A stretch of DNA of 64,000 bases from Candidatus Tumulicola sp. (GTDB lineage: Bacteria; Vulcanimicrobiota; Vulcanimicrobiia; Vulcanimicrobiales; Vulcanimicrobiaceae): assembly GCA_036490475.1 (NCBI GenBank), contig DASXDT010000006.1, positions 1,054,001 through 1,118,000 on the forward strand, read 5' to 3'. The notes under the pieces are model-generated. The model saw only the letters and a list, made by a program, of their open reading frames with translations, was not told the origin of the DNA and did not search any database. Below are positions 44,606 to 51,978 of the stretch, in pieces. The position numbers and the translations under genes are program-made. The first letter of the stretch is position 1, and each line of letters starts with the position of its first letter.

Positions 44606-46135
44606 TTGAGTTTTCGCTATCGACCATTGCGAGCGCTGTTGCTCGCCGGGTTTCTATCGTCCGCAATCGTCCCGTCAGGGGCGCAGGCTGCGCCGCCGCC
44701 GCCGATCCCGAAGCTGACTGCCGACGCCGTCACGCATCAGACGTTACAGCTCAACGGCCGGACGTACGCCTATACGGCGCGCGCCGGCACGATTACGCTA
44801 CGCAACGAGACCGACCAACCGACCGCTCGTGTGTTTTACACGGCGTTCACGCTGGACGGGTCGGAGTCGACGCATCGTCCGGTTACGTTTTTGTATAACG
44901 GAGGACCGGGCAGTTCGACGATTTGGCTCCGCATGGGCTCGTTCGCGCCGATGCGGGTACAGACGGCCGACGGGACGACGACCGCCGGGCCGCCCTTCAC
45001 GCTTTCGCCCAACAAGTTCAGTTTGATCGATAAGACCGACTTGGTGTTCATCGATATGCCGGGAAGCGGTTACGGCCGCATCATCGGTGCCGGAACGCCG
45101 AAAGACTTCTGGGGTGTCGATCAGGACGCCAACGCGTTCGCGCAGTTCATTCAACGCTACGTTACCAACTTCAATCGTTGGAATTCGCCGAAATTCTTAT
45201 TCGGCGAATCGTACGGAACGACGCGTTCGGCCGTATTGTCTAACATTCTGGCACAAAAGGGCATCGCGCTTAACGGTATCGTGCTGCTGTCGTCGTTCCT
45301 GAACCCGATGGTCGATTACAACGACGGCGCACCGATCGGTGGTGGCGACTGGGCCTACGTGCTCTACTTGCCGACCGAAACCGCAACGGCGTGGTATCAC
45401 GGCGCGCTCGGTCGCGGCGTGCCGCTCAACTCGCTGCTTTCGGAAGTGAAGTCGTTCGCACTTGGCGAGTACCTCGACGGGCTCGCGCAGGGTTCGCGCC
45501 TCGATCAAGGGCGCTTCAACGATATCGTCGCTAAGCTGCACCGGTACACCGGGCTCAGCGAACAATATATTCGTAACTCGAATCTGCGTATTCCGTACGA
45601 CCGGTTCGAAAACGAGTTGTTGCGCAGCCGCGGGCTCACCGTCGGGCGCCTCGACGGACGTTTCCAGACCTACGTTCTGGACCGTCCGGAGATCTCTCCC
45701 GACTGGGATGCGACCGATTCGGCGATCGACGGCGCGTTTATCGCAACCGGCAACTACTATTTGCAGCAAGTGCTCAAGTATAACCCTCCGTTGCTCTACC
45801 GGTCGGAGATCTACGACCTGATCTATTCCGATGGAAACAGTTGGGATTTCAAGCACGGCAACAATCCGCAAGACTTTAACGTCGCGCCCGATCTGGCACA
45901 AACCATGACGCTGGAGCCGCGAATGAAAGTCTTTTCGGCGAACGGCTACTTCGATTTCGCGACCCCGTTCTTCGCGACGCAGTACGTGCTGAGCCACCTG
46001 TACCTGGCGCCGGCGCTGCAACGCAACATCAGCTACGGATTCTACGAATCGGGTCATATGGTGTATCTCCATCCGGCCGCACTGGCAAAGTTCCACGCCG
46101 ACTTGGAACGCTGGTACGCTCAGGTGCTTCGTTAA
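44606..46135 (+). CDS. Secreted S10 serine carboxypeptidase-like protein, copy 1
   Basis: Exported peptidase of the S10 (carboxypeptidase Y) family, 509 residues. The signal peptide ends near GAQAAPP. The oxyanion motif is YNGGPGSST; the catalytic Ser (about residue 202) is in FGESYGTTR, Asp (about 450) in SANGYFDFATP and His (about 484) in YESGHMVYLH. A GTG at 44594 extends the frame, but GGAGG at 44596-44600 lies 5 nt before the TTG at 44606, so I start there. It would release C-terminal residues from peptides outside the cell. It is followed by a homologous gene after 1 to 16 bp. Confidence 0.92.
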   Translation: MSFRYRPLRALLLAGFLSSAIVPSGAQAAPPPPIPKLTADAVTHQTLQLNGRTYAYTARAGTITLRNETDQPTARVFYTAFTLDGSESTHRPVTFLYNGGPGSSTIWLRMGSFAPMRVQTADGTTTAGPPFTLSPNKFSLIDKTDLVFIDMPGSGYGRIIGAGTPKDFWGVDQDANAFAQFIQRYVTNFNRWNSPKFLFGESYGTTRSAVLSNILAQKGIALNGIVLLSSFLNPMVDYNDGAPIGGGDWAYVLYLPTETATAWYHGALGRGVPLNSLLSEVKSFALGEYLDGLAQGSRLDQGRFNDIVAKLHRYTGLSEQYIRNSNLRIPYDRFENELLRSRGLTVGRLDGRFQTYVLDRPEISPDWDATDSAIDGAFIATGNYYLQQVLKYNPPLLYRSEIYDLIYSDGNSWDFKHGNNPQDFNVAPDLAQTMTLEPRMKVFSANGYFDFATPFFATQYVLSHLYLAPALQRNISYGFYESGHMVYLHPAALAKFHADLERWYAQVLR

Positions 46136-46151
46136 CGTGGAAAGACGATAC

Positions 46152-47699
46152 GTGCTAATCAATCGCTTTGCTCTCGCGTTCGCCGCTCTCGCGATGGGGT
46201 TTGCGGGCGCTTCACTGCCGGCCGCGGCCGCAGGTCCCCCGGCCGCCGCAGCGCCGGTCGGCCCGCCGCCCGAGGGCGGTTTCCCGGATTCCGTAACGCA
46301 ACAATCGATTACGCTCGCGGGACGCGCCTATCCGTATACCGCGCGCGCCGGAACGATCACGTTGCAAAGCCAACAAGGACAGCCGGCGTGCCGGATGTTC
46401 TTCACCGCCTTTACGCTCGACGGCACCAATCCTAGCACGAGACCGGTCACGTTTTTGTATAATGGCGGGCCGGGAAGCTCGACGATTTGGCTGCGCATGG
46501 GTTCGTTCGGTCCGATGCGCGTCGCGATCGGCGACGCCGCCCAGGGTTCGAATGCGCCGTTTCATCTGGTCGAAAATCAGAATACGTTGCTGGATCGCAC
46601 CGACTTGGTTTTCGTCGATGCACCCGGCACGGGTTTCAGCCGCCTGATCAACGGCGCAAAACCGTCCGATTTTTATGGCGTCGATCAAGATATGCGCGCG
46701 TTCACGCAGTTCGTTTCGCGCTATATCAGTACGTACAACCGCTGGAACTCGCCGAAATTTTTGTTCGGCGAATCGTACGGCACGCCGCGTTCGGCCGTGC
46801 TCGTCAACAATCTTCAACAGGCCGGCATCGGGATCAACGGCGTCGTGCTGCTTTCGTCGGTACTCGACTTTGGCTTAGATTGGGACATCAATTTTTCGCC
46901 GACCGCAATCGGCGGCGGCGATTGGGCGTTCCCGCTGTATCTGCCGACCGAAGCCGCCTCGTCGTGGTATCACAATGCATTGCCGGGACCGCAAACGACG
47001 CTCGCGCAGCTGTTGCCGCAAGTCGAGCAGTTCGCGATGGGCGAATATCTCAACGCGCTGGCGCAAGGTGCGAATCTGTCGCCGTCGACCTACAACGACG
47101 TCGTCGCCAAACTGCATGCGTACACAGGGTTATCGGAGCAGTATATTCGCGCCTCGAATCTGCGCATTCCATACTCGCGCTATTCCACCGAGTTGCTTCG
47201 CAACACGGGGCAGACGTTGGGACGCTACGATGCTCGTTACACGTCGTACGCGCTCGATCGCATCGCCGATCAACCTGAGTTCGACGCGACGGATTCGGCC
47301 ATCGATGCCGCGTTTGTCGGCGGCGGTAACTTCTTCATGCGCTCGATGCTGCGTTACAATCCGCCGATGGAGTACCTGCCGGTCGCGTACGGCATCAACC
47401 GCCAGTGGGATTGGAAGCACGGCGGCGCCGTCCCGACCAACACGGCGCAAGACCTCGCGCACGCGATGGTCTTCAATCCGGGTTTACGGATCTTTTCGGC
47501 CAACGGCTACTACGATTTTGCGACGCCGTTCTTCGGGACGGTCTACACGCTGAATCATCTGAGTCTTCCGCCGGAACTGCAGAGCAACATCAGCTACGGA
47601 TTCTACGAATCCGGGCACATGGTGTACCTCCATCCGCAAGCGCTGCAGCAGTTCCACGACGATCTCGAACGGTGGTACGCCGACGTTCTCAAACAGTAA
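46152..47699 (+). CDS. Secreted S10 serine carboxypeptidase-like protein, copy 2
   Basis: Tandem homologue of the gene before it, 515 residues. The signal peptide ends near PAAAAGPP. It keeps YNGGPGSST, FGESYGTPRS, FSANGYYDFATP and YESGHMVYLHP, so the full catalytic triad is present. GGAAAG lies 7 nt before the GTG at 46152; the GTG at 46137 (2 bp after the upstream stop) is the alternative. Large parts are identical to copy 1, for instance LNALAQG and RYNPP-type segments, so this is a tandem duplication. The pair ends at the hairpin at 47721. Confidence 0.92.
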   Translation: MLINRFALAFAALAMGFAGASLPAAAAGPPAAAAPVGPPPEGGFPDSVTQQSITLAGRAYPYTARAGTITLQSQQGQPACRMFFTAFTLDGTNPSTRPVTFLYNGGPGSSTIWLRMGSFGPMRVAIGDAAQGSNAPFHLVENQNTLLDRTDLVFVDAPGTGFSRLINGAKPSDFYGVDQDMRAFTQFVSRYISTYNRWNSPKFLFGESYGTPRSAVLVNNLQQAGIGINGVVLLSSVLDFGLDWDINFSPTAIGGGDWAFPLYLPTEAASSWYHNALPGPQTTLAQLLPQVEQFAMGEYLNALAQGANLSPSTYNDVVAKLHAYTGLSEQYIRASNLRIPYSRYSTELLRNTGQTLGRYDARYTSYALDRIADQPEFDATDSAIDAAFVGGGNFFMRSMLRYNPPMEYLPVAYGINRQWDWKHGGAVPTNTAQDLAHAMVFNPGLRIFSANGYYDFATPFFGTVYTLNHLSLPPELQSNISYGFYESGHMVYLHPQALQQFHDDLERWYADVLKQ

Positions 47700-47720
47700 A
47701 CGGTAACTCGTACGGATACA

Positions 47721-47750
47721 CAAAGGGCGCCGGGAAACCGGCGCCCTTTG
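47721..47750. terminator. Perfect 13-bp hairpin with GAAA loop between convergent genes
   Basis: CAAAGGGCGCCGG, loop GAAA, CCGGCGCCCTTTG. The arms are perfect complements. No long U-run follows either side, but the arms end in AAA/TTT. It lies exactly between the stop of the S10 pair (47699) and the stop of the minus-strand gene (47780), so it probably ends both transcripts. Confidence 0.7.
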
Positions 47751-47779
47751 CAATTCGCTCGCAAGCCGGCGAGGGGACT

Positions 47780-48196
47780 TTATGGTCCGCTGGGGTGCGA
47801 AACGAAATGCGGGTTCGCACACGGATGCGGATACGCGTTCATCACCGCGTCGAAGCGCTTTTTGACAGACGCGGGGAGGTTGGCGGGCGGCAGCGCTCCC
47901 GAATATGTCCAGCGTCCGTTACGCTCTGCGAAGTACATACCGAATTCGCCTTTCCACTCCAGCTCTGCGAGCGCGAACGAATCGACGACGATCAGATACA
48001 TGATCCGGCTTCGATCGTGCGGCGGCCGGCCGAACGCAAGCGTTTCAACCATCTTCGTATCGGCGGGCGGTCCGCAATACGCCGCGAGCGCGGGTTGCGA
48101 CGACAGACCCGCCATCGCAAGCGTTAGGAGCGCGCCGGTTGCCCAGCGCCGTGCGATCGTGCTACCAGCCGCCGCCGGAATCTCCGCCGCCGCCAC
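47780..48196 (-). CDS. Small secreted protein, start inside the TPM gene
   Basis: The C-terminal 95 residues are a real-looking secreted domain after a signal peptide (TGALLTLAMAGLSSQPALA then AYCG). No family is recognised; a WTYSG segment and Cys near the end stand out. The start is unsure: standard starts appear only upstream in the overlap with the Gly-rich end of the TPM gene, three GTG codons in a row at 48202, 48199 and 48196. I list 48196. The overlap of about 35 bp is unusual; the ORF runs on to 48364 but that is the antisense-free Gly/Ala repeat of the TPM tail in another frame. Confidence 0.6.
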   Translation of the reverse strand: MAAAEIPAAAGSTIARRWATGALLTLAMAGLSSQPALAAYCGPPADTKMVETLAFGRPPHDRSRIMYLIVVDSFALAELEWKGEFGMYFAERNGRWTYSGALPPANLPASVKKRFDAVMNAYPHPCANPHFVSHPSGP

Positions 48197-49187
48197 CACC
48201 ACCGAAATCGCCGCCGCCGCCTCCGCCGAAGTCACCGCCGCCGAAGCCGCCGCCACTCCAGTCGCCACCGCTGGCGCCACCCATATCGGCTTGTCCGGCG
48301 TCGCTCTGGAAGCCGCCGGCATCCGGAGCCGAACCGGAACCGCCCCAGCCGCCGCTGCTGTCACCGGTCACCGCGGTTTGGCCCGCGTCTTGCCCGGTCA
48401 TAGCGCCGCCGCCGCGGTTGAACATTTCATTGCCGAGCCACGCGCCGCCGAGTCCGCCCAGCAAGCCACTCCAGAAACTGCCGCCGCCACCGAAGCCGCC
48501 ACCCTGCCCGTAGCCGTAACCGGCGGGCGGAACGCCGCCCGGCGGTACCGCACCGGGCGGAACGCCCGGCGGACCGTAGCGCGGGGCCGACATGGCGCGC
48601 ATAACCGATCGCAAGACTAAGAAGCCGATGCCGATGATAACGATCCACCACAGCATGGAAATATGAATGCCTCCGTTGGTCGAGCGCCGGGTCGTCGCCG
48701 GGACGGATCCGCTACCGTTCTGGGTGCGTCCGCTGGACGAAAGATGCGCGCGGTAGATATTGAGAACGCCGTCGACCGCCGACGTTACGCCGCCGTCGTA
48801 ATCCTCGGCCTTGAACTGCGATTCCATCGTCGCCCGGATCGAATCGAGCGTATCGCGCGTAAACCAGCCGGCTTCGACGCCCGCCGCATCCGGCACGATG
48901 ATGTCGCGGCGATCGTCGCGTGCGATGAAGATGAGGATACCGTTGACGTTCCGTTGCGTGTACGCTTGGTGCGCGGCGTCGGCCAGCGACGTACCGTTGA
49001 GCGATGCGACCGTGTCGACCACGATCTCCTTACCGGTTTGCGCGTTGAAGTTGCCGATGACGCGGTTGAGCGAAGCCACCGTGCCGGCCGACAGCATGTT
49101 TGCGCCGTCTTGCACGAAGGTTGCGGCCAGGGCGGGAAGGGCGATCGCGGCGCAGACGAGCGCACAGAGTCCGGACAAGCGTTTCAT
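48162..49187 (-). CDS. TPM-domain (YgcG-like) secreted protein with Gly-rich tail
   Basis: The 341-residue protein has a signal peptide (about residues 1-20), then a TPM phosphatase-like domain with SLNRVIGNFNAQTGKEIVV, LADAAHQAY, RNVNGILIFIARDDRRDI and a family Asp-rich patch around residue 90. One membrane helix is near residue 175. The C-terminal half is very rich in Gly, Ser and Ala with FGGGG repeats, typical of YgcG/TPM_phosphatase proteins. AGGAGG lies 6 nt before the ATG at 49187; the frame is open further upstream but without support. Cellular role is not settled. Confidence 0.88.
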   Translation of the reverse strand: MKRLSGLCALVCAAIALPALAATFVQDGANMLSAGTVASLNRVIGNFNAQTGKEIVVDTVASLNGTSLADAAHQAYTQRNVNGILIFIARDDRRDIIVPDAAGVEAGWFTRDTLDSIRATMESQFKAEDYDGGVTSAVDGVLNIYRAHLSSSGRTQNGSGSVPATTRRSTNGGIHISMLWWIVIIGIGFLVLRSVMRAMSAPRYGPPGVPPGAVPPGGVPPAGYGYGQGGGFGGGGSFWSGLLGGLGGAWLGNEMFNRGGGAMTGQDAGQTAVTGDSSGGWGGSGSAPDAGGFQSDAGQADMGGASGGDWSGGGFGGGDFGGGGGGDFGGGGGGGDSGGGW

Positions 49188-49230
49188 CGTGTTCCTCCTC
49201 CGGTTTGTACCGGCGGCGCGATTTGAAGTT

Positions 49231-49368
49231 TCAGTGGGAGATGCCGACGATGAATGCCGCACCGGCCGCACTGAGTGCGAAAAACGCGATGAATATCCAC
49301 AACAGCAGCCGCTTTAGCAAGTCGCGGCGCGCCCGGCTGGCGCGCGTTTCGTGACTGGCCCGCTTCAC
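49231..49368 (-). CDS. 45-residue membrane microprotein after rsfS
   Basis: Short gene with GTG at 49368-49366 overlapping the rsfS stop as GTGA. The product has a basic N-terminus (KRASHETRASRARRDLLKR) and one strong helix (LLLWIFIAFFALSAAG, residues about 21-36), ending in AFIVGISH. No upstream ribosome site is seen, consistent with coupling. The longer frame to 49485 lies inside rsfS antisense-free overlap and is less likely. Unknown function; could be an anchor remnant of a larger protein. Confidence 0.5.
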   Translation of the reverse strand: MKRASHETRASRARRDLLKRLLLWIFIAFFALSAAGAAFIVGISH

Positions 49369-49697
49369 GCTCGTTCGACGCCGGCCGGCGGGGCTTCGGC
49401 CCACAAGCGTTCGATGTTGTAGAACGACCGCTGCTCGGGCGTGAAGACGTGGACGATCACCGAACCGAGGTCTAACAAGATCCAAGTGGCGTCGGCATAG
49501 CCCTCGGTTTTGCCGGTCCTTCCACCCTCACGTTCGACCGCCTCGGTGATAGCGTCGGCGATCGCGCGGGTCTGCACGTTGGAACGTCCCGATACGATTG
49601 CGAACTGGTCGGCTAAAATAGTACGGCTCGATACCTCGAGCACTACGAAGTCCTCGCCCTTCTTATCTAGGGCCGCGTCGCGAACGACGTCGATCAA
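49365..49697 (-). CDS. rsfS: Ribosomal silencing factor RsfS
   Basis: Binds uL14 and stops ribosomal subunits joining in slow growth. It is 110 residues. The Iojap-like domain shows DKKGEDFVVLEVSSRTILADQF, the GRSNVQTRAIADAI helix, the KTEGYADATWILLDLG strand and VHVFTPEQRSFYNIERLW (each in part). The frame is open far upstream, but the TTG at 49697 overlaps the yqeK stop as TTGA, and an ATT at 49706 lies 8 nt after GGAGG; I prefer TTG. Partner nadD is not in the window. Confidence 0.9.
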   Translation of the reverse strand: MIDVVRDAALDKKGEDFVVLEVSSRTILADQFAIVSGRSNVQTRAIADAITEAVEREGGRTGKTEGYADATWILLDLGSVIVHVFTPEQRSFYNIERLWAEAPPAGVERA

Positions 49698-50284
49698 CTC
49701 TCGAATGCCGTTATCTCCTCCGGATGTAATCCGAACGCACGCGCCGCTTCGTAGGTTTGCGGTGCGACCACGCGTCCGTGCGAAATCGTGTATAAGAGCC
49801 CGTGATACAAAACCGCCTTCATTCCTTCGTGCAAATCCTCCATAGCCGTGTCCCATAGCGAAGCGCGCTCGTCGAAGGTTCGGCCCGGTTCGACGCCGTC
49901 GGCGATGTATACGATGCAATCGAGCGGCGACATCGCCGCCGCCGCAAGCGTGTGGCGCGCGATAGCCGACGTGATCTCGGGGTCGCGGACACCGAACAAC
50001 TCTTCGGCCAACGCGGCGCTCAGTGGGGCGTGCAGCACGATGGGGTGAGCTGCCTCGAACGCATCGATCGCGATATTGCGCGTTCGACACTCCCCCACCA
50101 AGCGGTCGGCGGTGTATAAGCGCGCTAGATCGTGCAGCATGCCCGCGACGCGCGCTTTTTCGGACGAGACGCCGTGCCGCATGGCCAGTAGCTCTGCGCT
50201 GCGTGCGACGCGCACGCAATGCGCGTAGCGATGCGCCTGGCCGACGTGTTCGCGAACGCCGCACGACAAATCGTTAAACGTCAT
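49694..50284 (-). CDS. yqeK: HD-domain YqeK-like bis(5'-nucleosyl)-tetraphosphatase
   Basis: Metal-dependent HD hydrolase, 196 residues; family members cleave Ap4A and related dinucleotides. HD ligands are seen in RYAHCVRVARSAELLA (His), AGMLHDLAR (His-Asp), HAPLSAALAEE (His) and ARHTLAAAAMSPLDCIVYIAD (His and Asp). The GVEPGRTFDE segment is conserved in YqeK. It precedes rsfS in the order usual for many bacteria, and its last codons contain the rsfS start. It is 19 bp from rimI. Confidence 0.9.
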   Translation of the reverse strand: MTFNDLSCGVREHVGQAHRYAHCVRVARSAELLAMRHGVSSEKARVAGMLHDLARLYTADRLVGECRTRNIAIDAFEAAHPIVLHAPLSAALAEELFGVRDPEITSAIARHTLAAAAMSPLDCIVYIADGVEPGRTFDERASLWDTAMEDLHEGMKAVLYHGLLYTISHGRVVAPQTYEAARAFGLHPEEITAFES

Positions 50285-50303
50285 CGCGCTGCCGCGCGGC
50301 GCG

Positions 50304-50834
50304 CTACCGGCAGCGAGAACGAAGCACCTGCAATCGGTTGCGATACAGGTCGCTGCGCAAGTTCCCTGCCCACATCACCAGCGCGCTCTCGTTATCGTCG
50401 CTGTAGTAGCCGCGTCGAACGGTAACGGTGGTAAAGCCGTATTTGCGATATAACTGTTGCGCCGTCGCGTTACTTTCACGCACCTCGAGCGTCATCCACG
50501 AAGCACCGCGTTCGAGCGCTTCGTCGATCAAACGCAGCAACATGACTTCGCCGAAGCGCCGTCCGCGATGATCGGGCGCAACCGCGATCGTCGTTACGTG
50601 CGAATCTTCGAGTATCGACCAGATGCCGCCGTAGGCGACGATGCGCCCGTCCAACCGTCCGACGAAATAATGCGCGAGCTTGTTCGTTGCCAGTTCGTTG
50701 GCGAACGCATCCGCGGGCCACACCGTCGAGAACGACGCGCGTTCGATTTCCAGCACCGCTGGAATATCCGGTTGCAGCATCGGTACGATGGCGAGCGCGC
50801 TGGGCGAAATTTCGTGTCCGAGTTCGGCCTTCAC
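50304..50834 (-). CDS. rimI: Ribosomal protein alanine N-acetyltransferase RimI-like
   Basis: GNAT-fold acetyltransferase, 176 residues, related to RimI, which acetylates bS18. The acetyl-CoA loop is APDHRGRRFGEVML near residue 90; the N-terminal AVLEIERASFSTVWP and ESNATAQQLYRKYGFTTV segments are typical. It overlaps tsaB by 4 nt. RimI often sits in the t6A cluster (tsaE-tsaB-rimI), as here. tsaD is not in the window. Confidence 0.88.
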   Translation of the reverse strand: MKAELGHEISPSALAIVPMLQPDIPAVLEIERASFSTVWPADAFANELATNKLAHYFVGRLDGRIVAYGGIWSILEDSHVTTIAVAPDHRGRRFGEVMLLRLIDEALERGASWMTLEVRESNATAQQLYRKYGFTTVTVRRGYYSDDNESALVMWAGNLRSDLYRNRLQVLRSRCR

Positions 50835-51493
50835 GAGCGGCTCCAGGGGCGTGCCGGGACCTTCGCGACGGGCAGTTCCCCGTAGTCGGCATGCAAGGCG
50901 TGTACGCTTTGCTCCGCCTCAATCGAAGCGGCGATGACGGCGATGGCGGCGGCGGGCGGAACGATGGCCGGGAGACGGGCGGAAGCCACGATACCGCGTT
51001 CGGCGAGCGCGGCAATCACGTCCTCTGGCGCACCGGCAACGACGCTCGGCGCGGAGCGGTGGGCCAGGACCTCGTCGAGCGCTTGTGCGATCGGACCGGA
51101 CGCCCGGGACACGCGCGTGCCGTCACGTAGACGTAACGAAACGATGCCTGGACGCGGTGCGACGACGGTCAACACGTTGTCTTCGTTTATGCCCAATTCG
51201 AGTGCGTCGAACGACGAAACGCCGGCCAATGGCAGGTCCCATGCCTGAGCGAGAGACTTTGCGTAGGCGATCGCAATCCGCAAACCCGTGAAGGTGCCGG
51301 GGCCGATGCCGACCGCGATTCGGTCGAGCCGTTCGGGCCGCATGGCTGCGCCTTCCAACACCATGGCTACGAGGTGCAAACCGCGTTCCAACGCGACGTT
51401 GCCCGGTATGGACGCGCTGGCCCGCTCGCCTGCGTCGCCTGCGAACGCGACCGAAAACGATCCGAGCGCCCCGTCCAGTGCCAACACGTTCAC
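50831..51493 (-). CDS. tsaB: tRNA threonylcarbamoyladenosine biosynthesis protein TsaB
   Basis: ASKHA-fold scaffold protein that binds TsaD and TsaE in t6A37 synthesis, 220 residues. The N-terminus is LALDGALGSFSVA, the central motif is VGIGPGTFTGLRIAIAYAKSLA (in part), followed by GVSSFDAL. The GTG at 51493 overlaps the tsaE stop as GTGA and gives the normal start (NVLALDG); the frame is open upstream without support. Confidence 0.93.
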   Translation of the reverse strand: MNVLALDGALGSFSVAFAGDAGERASASIPGNVALERGLHLVAMVLEGAAMRPERLDRIAVGIGPGTFTGLRIAIAYAKSLAQAWDLPLAGVSSFDALELGINEDNVLTVVAPRPGIVSLRLRDGTRVSRASGPIAQALDEVLAHRSAPSVVAGAPEDVIAALAERGIVASARLPAIVPPAAAIAVIAASIEAEQSVHALHADYGELPVAKVPARPWSRS

Positions 51494-51921
51494 GCCGGTT
51501 CGCGCACCACGATCGAACGTGGGCCATCGCCTGCGCCGTCGATCACGATTTCGAAGCGCCGCTCCGGAATCATCGAGGCGCCACGTTCCCACCATTCGAC
51601 GAACGCGATACTGTCGGCCACATCGAACGCGATCTCCGCGCCGAGTTCGAATAATTCGGCGGAATTCTCGATCCGATAAAAATCGAGATGGTCGATCGGC
51701 GGCGTCCCCGGATAGCGGTTCCAGATCGTAAACGTCGGGCTGGTGACCGTTTCCTCACCGTGCAACTCCGCCACGGCCGCTCGCACGAATGCGGTCTTGC
51801 CGGCACCCAGCGGACCGCTCAGTGCGACGACGTCGCCCGGGCGCAACGAGGCCGCGAAACGGCGAGCGAATGCTTGCAGATCGGCTTCCGAGGCGGCGAC
51901 GAAGACGATATCCGAGGTCAT
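51490..51921 (-). CDS. tsaE: tRNA threonylcarbamoyladenosine ATPase TsaE
   Basis: P-loop ATPase that cycles the TsaB-TsaD complex, 143 residues. Walker A is LSGPLGAGKTAFVRA near residue 36, SPTFTIWNRY near 63 and HLDFYRIENSAE near 80 are family segments, and FVEWWERG near 110 is the terminal motif. The ATG at 51921 starts it. It is first in the tsaE-tsaB-rimI run and divergent from the phosphoesterase gene. Confidence 0.94.
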   Translation of the reverse strand: MTSDIVFVAASEADLQAFARRFAASLRPGDVVALSGPLGAGKTAFVRAAVAELHGEETVTSPTFTIWNRYPGTPPIDHLDFYRIENSAELFELGAEIAFDVADSIAFVEWWERGASMIPERRFEIVIDGAGDGPRSIVVREPA

Positions 51922-51978
51922 CAAACTGCGCGACTACGCGTCGAGGAACGGAACAATCCTGCGGGAAGTGTGCCAAAC

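Noticed and set aside
48186-48260. Short GCC/CCG-type repeats resembling a CRISPR or satellite
   Set aside because: They are irregular codon repeats for glycine in the TPM protein tail; no spacers or cas genes are present.
48139-48513. Pro-rich plus-strand ORF that looks like a proline-repeat protein
   Set aside because: The Pro codons are the complement of the Gly-rich tail of the TPM gene, which has a ribosome site and a signal peptide.
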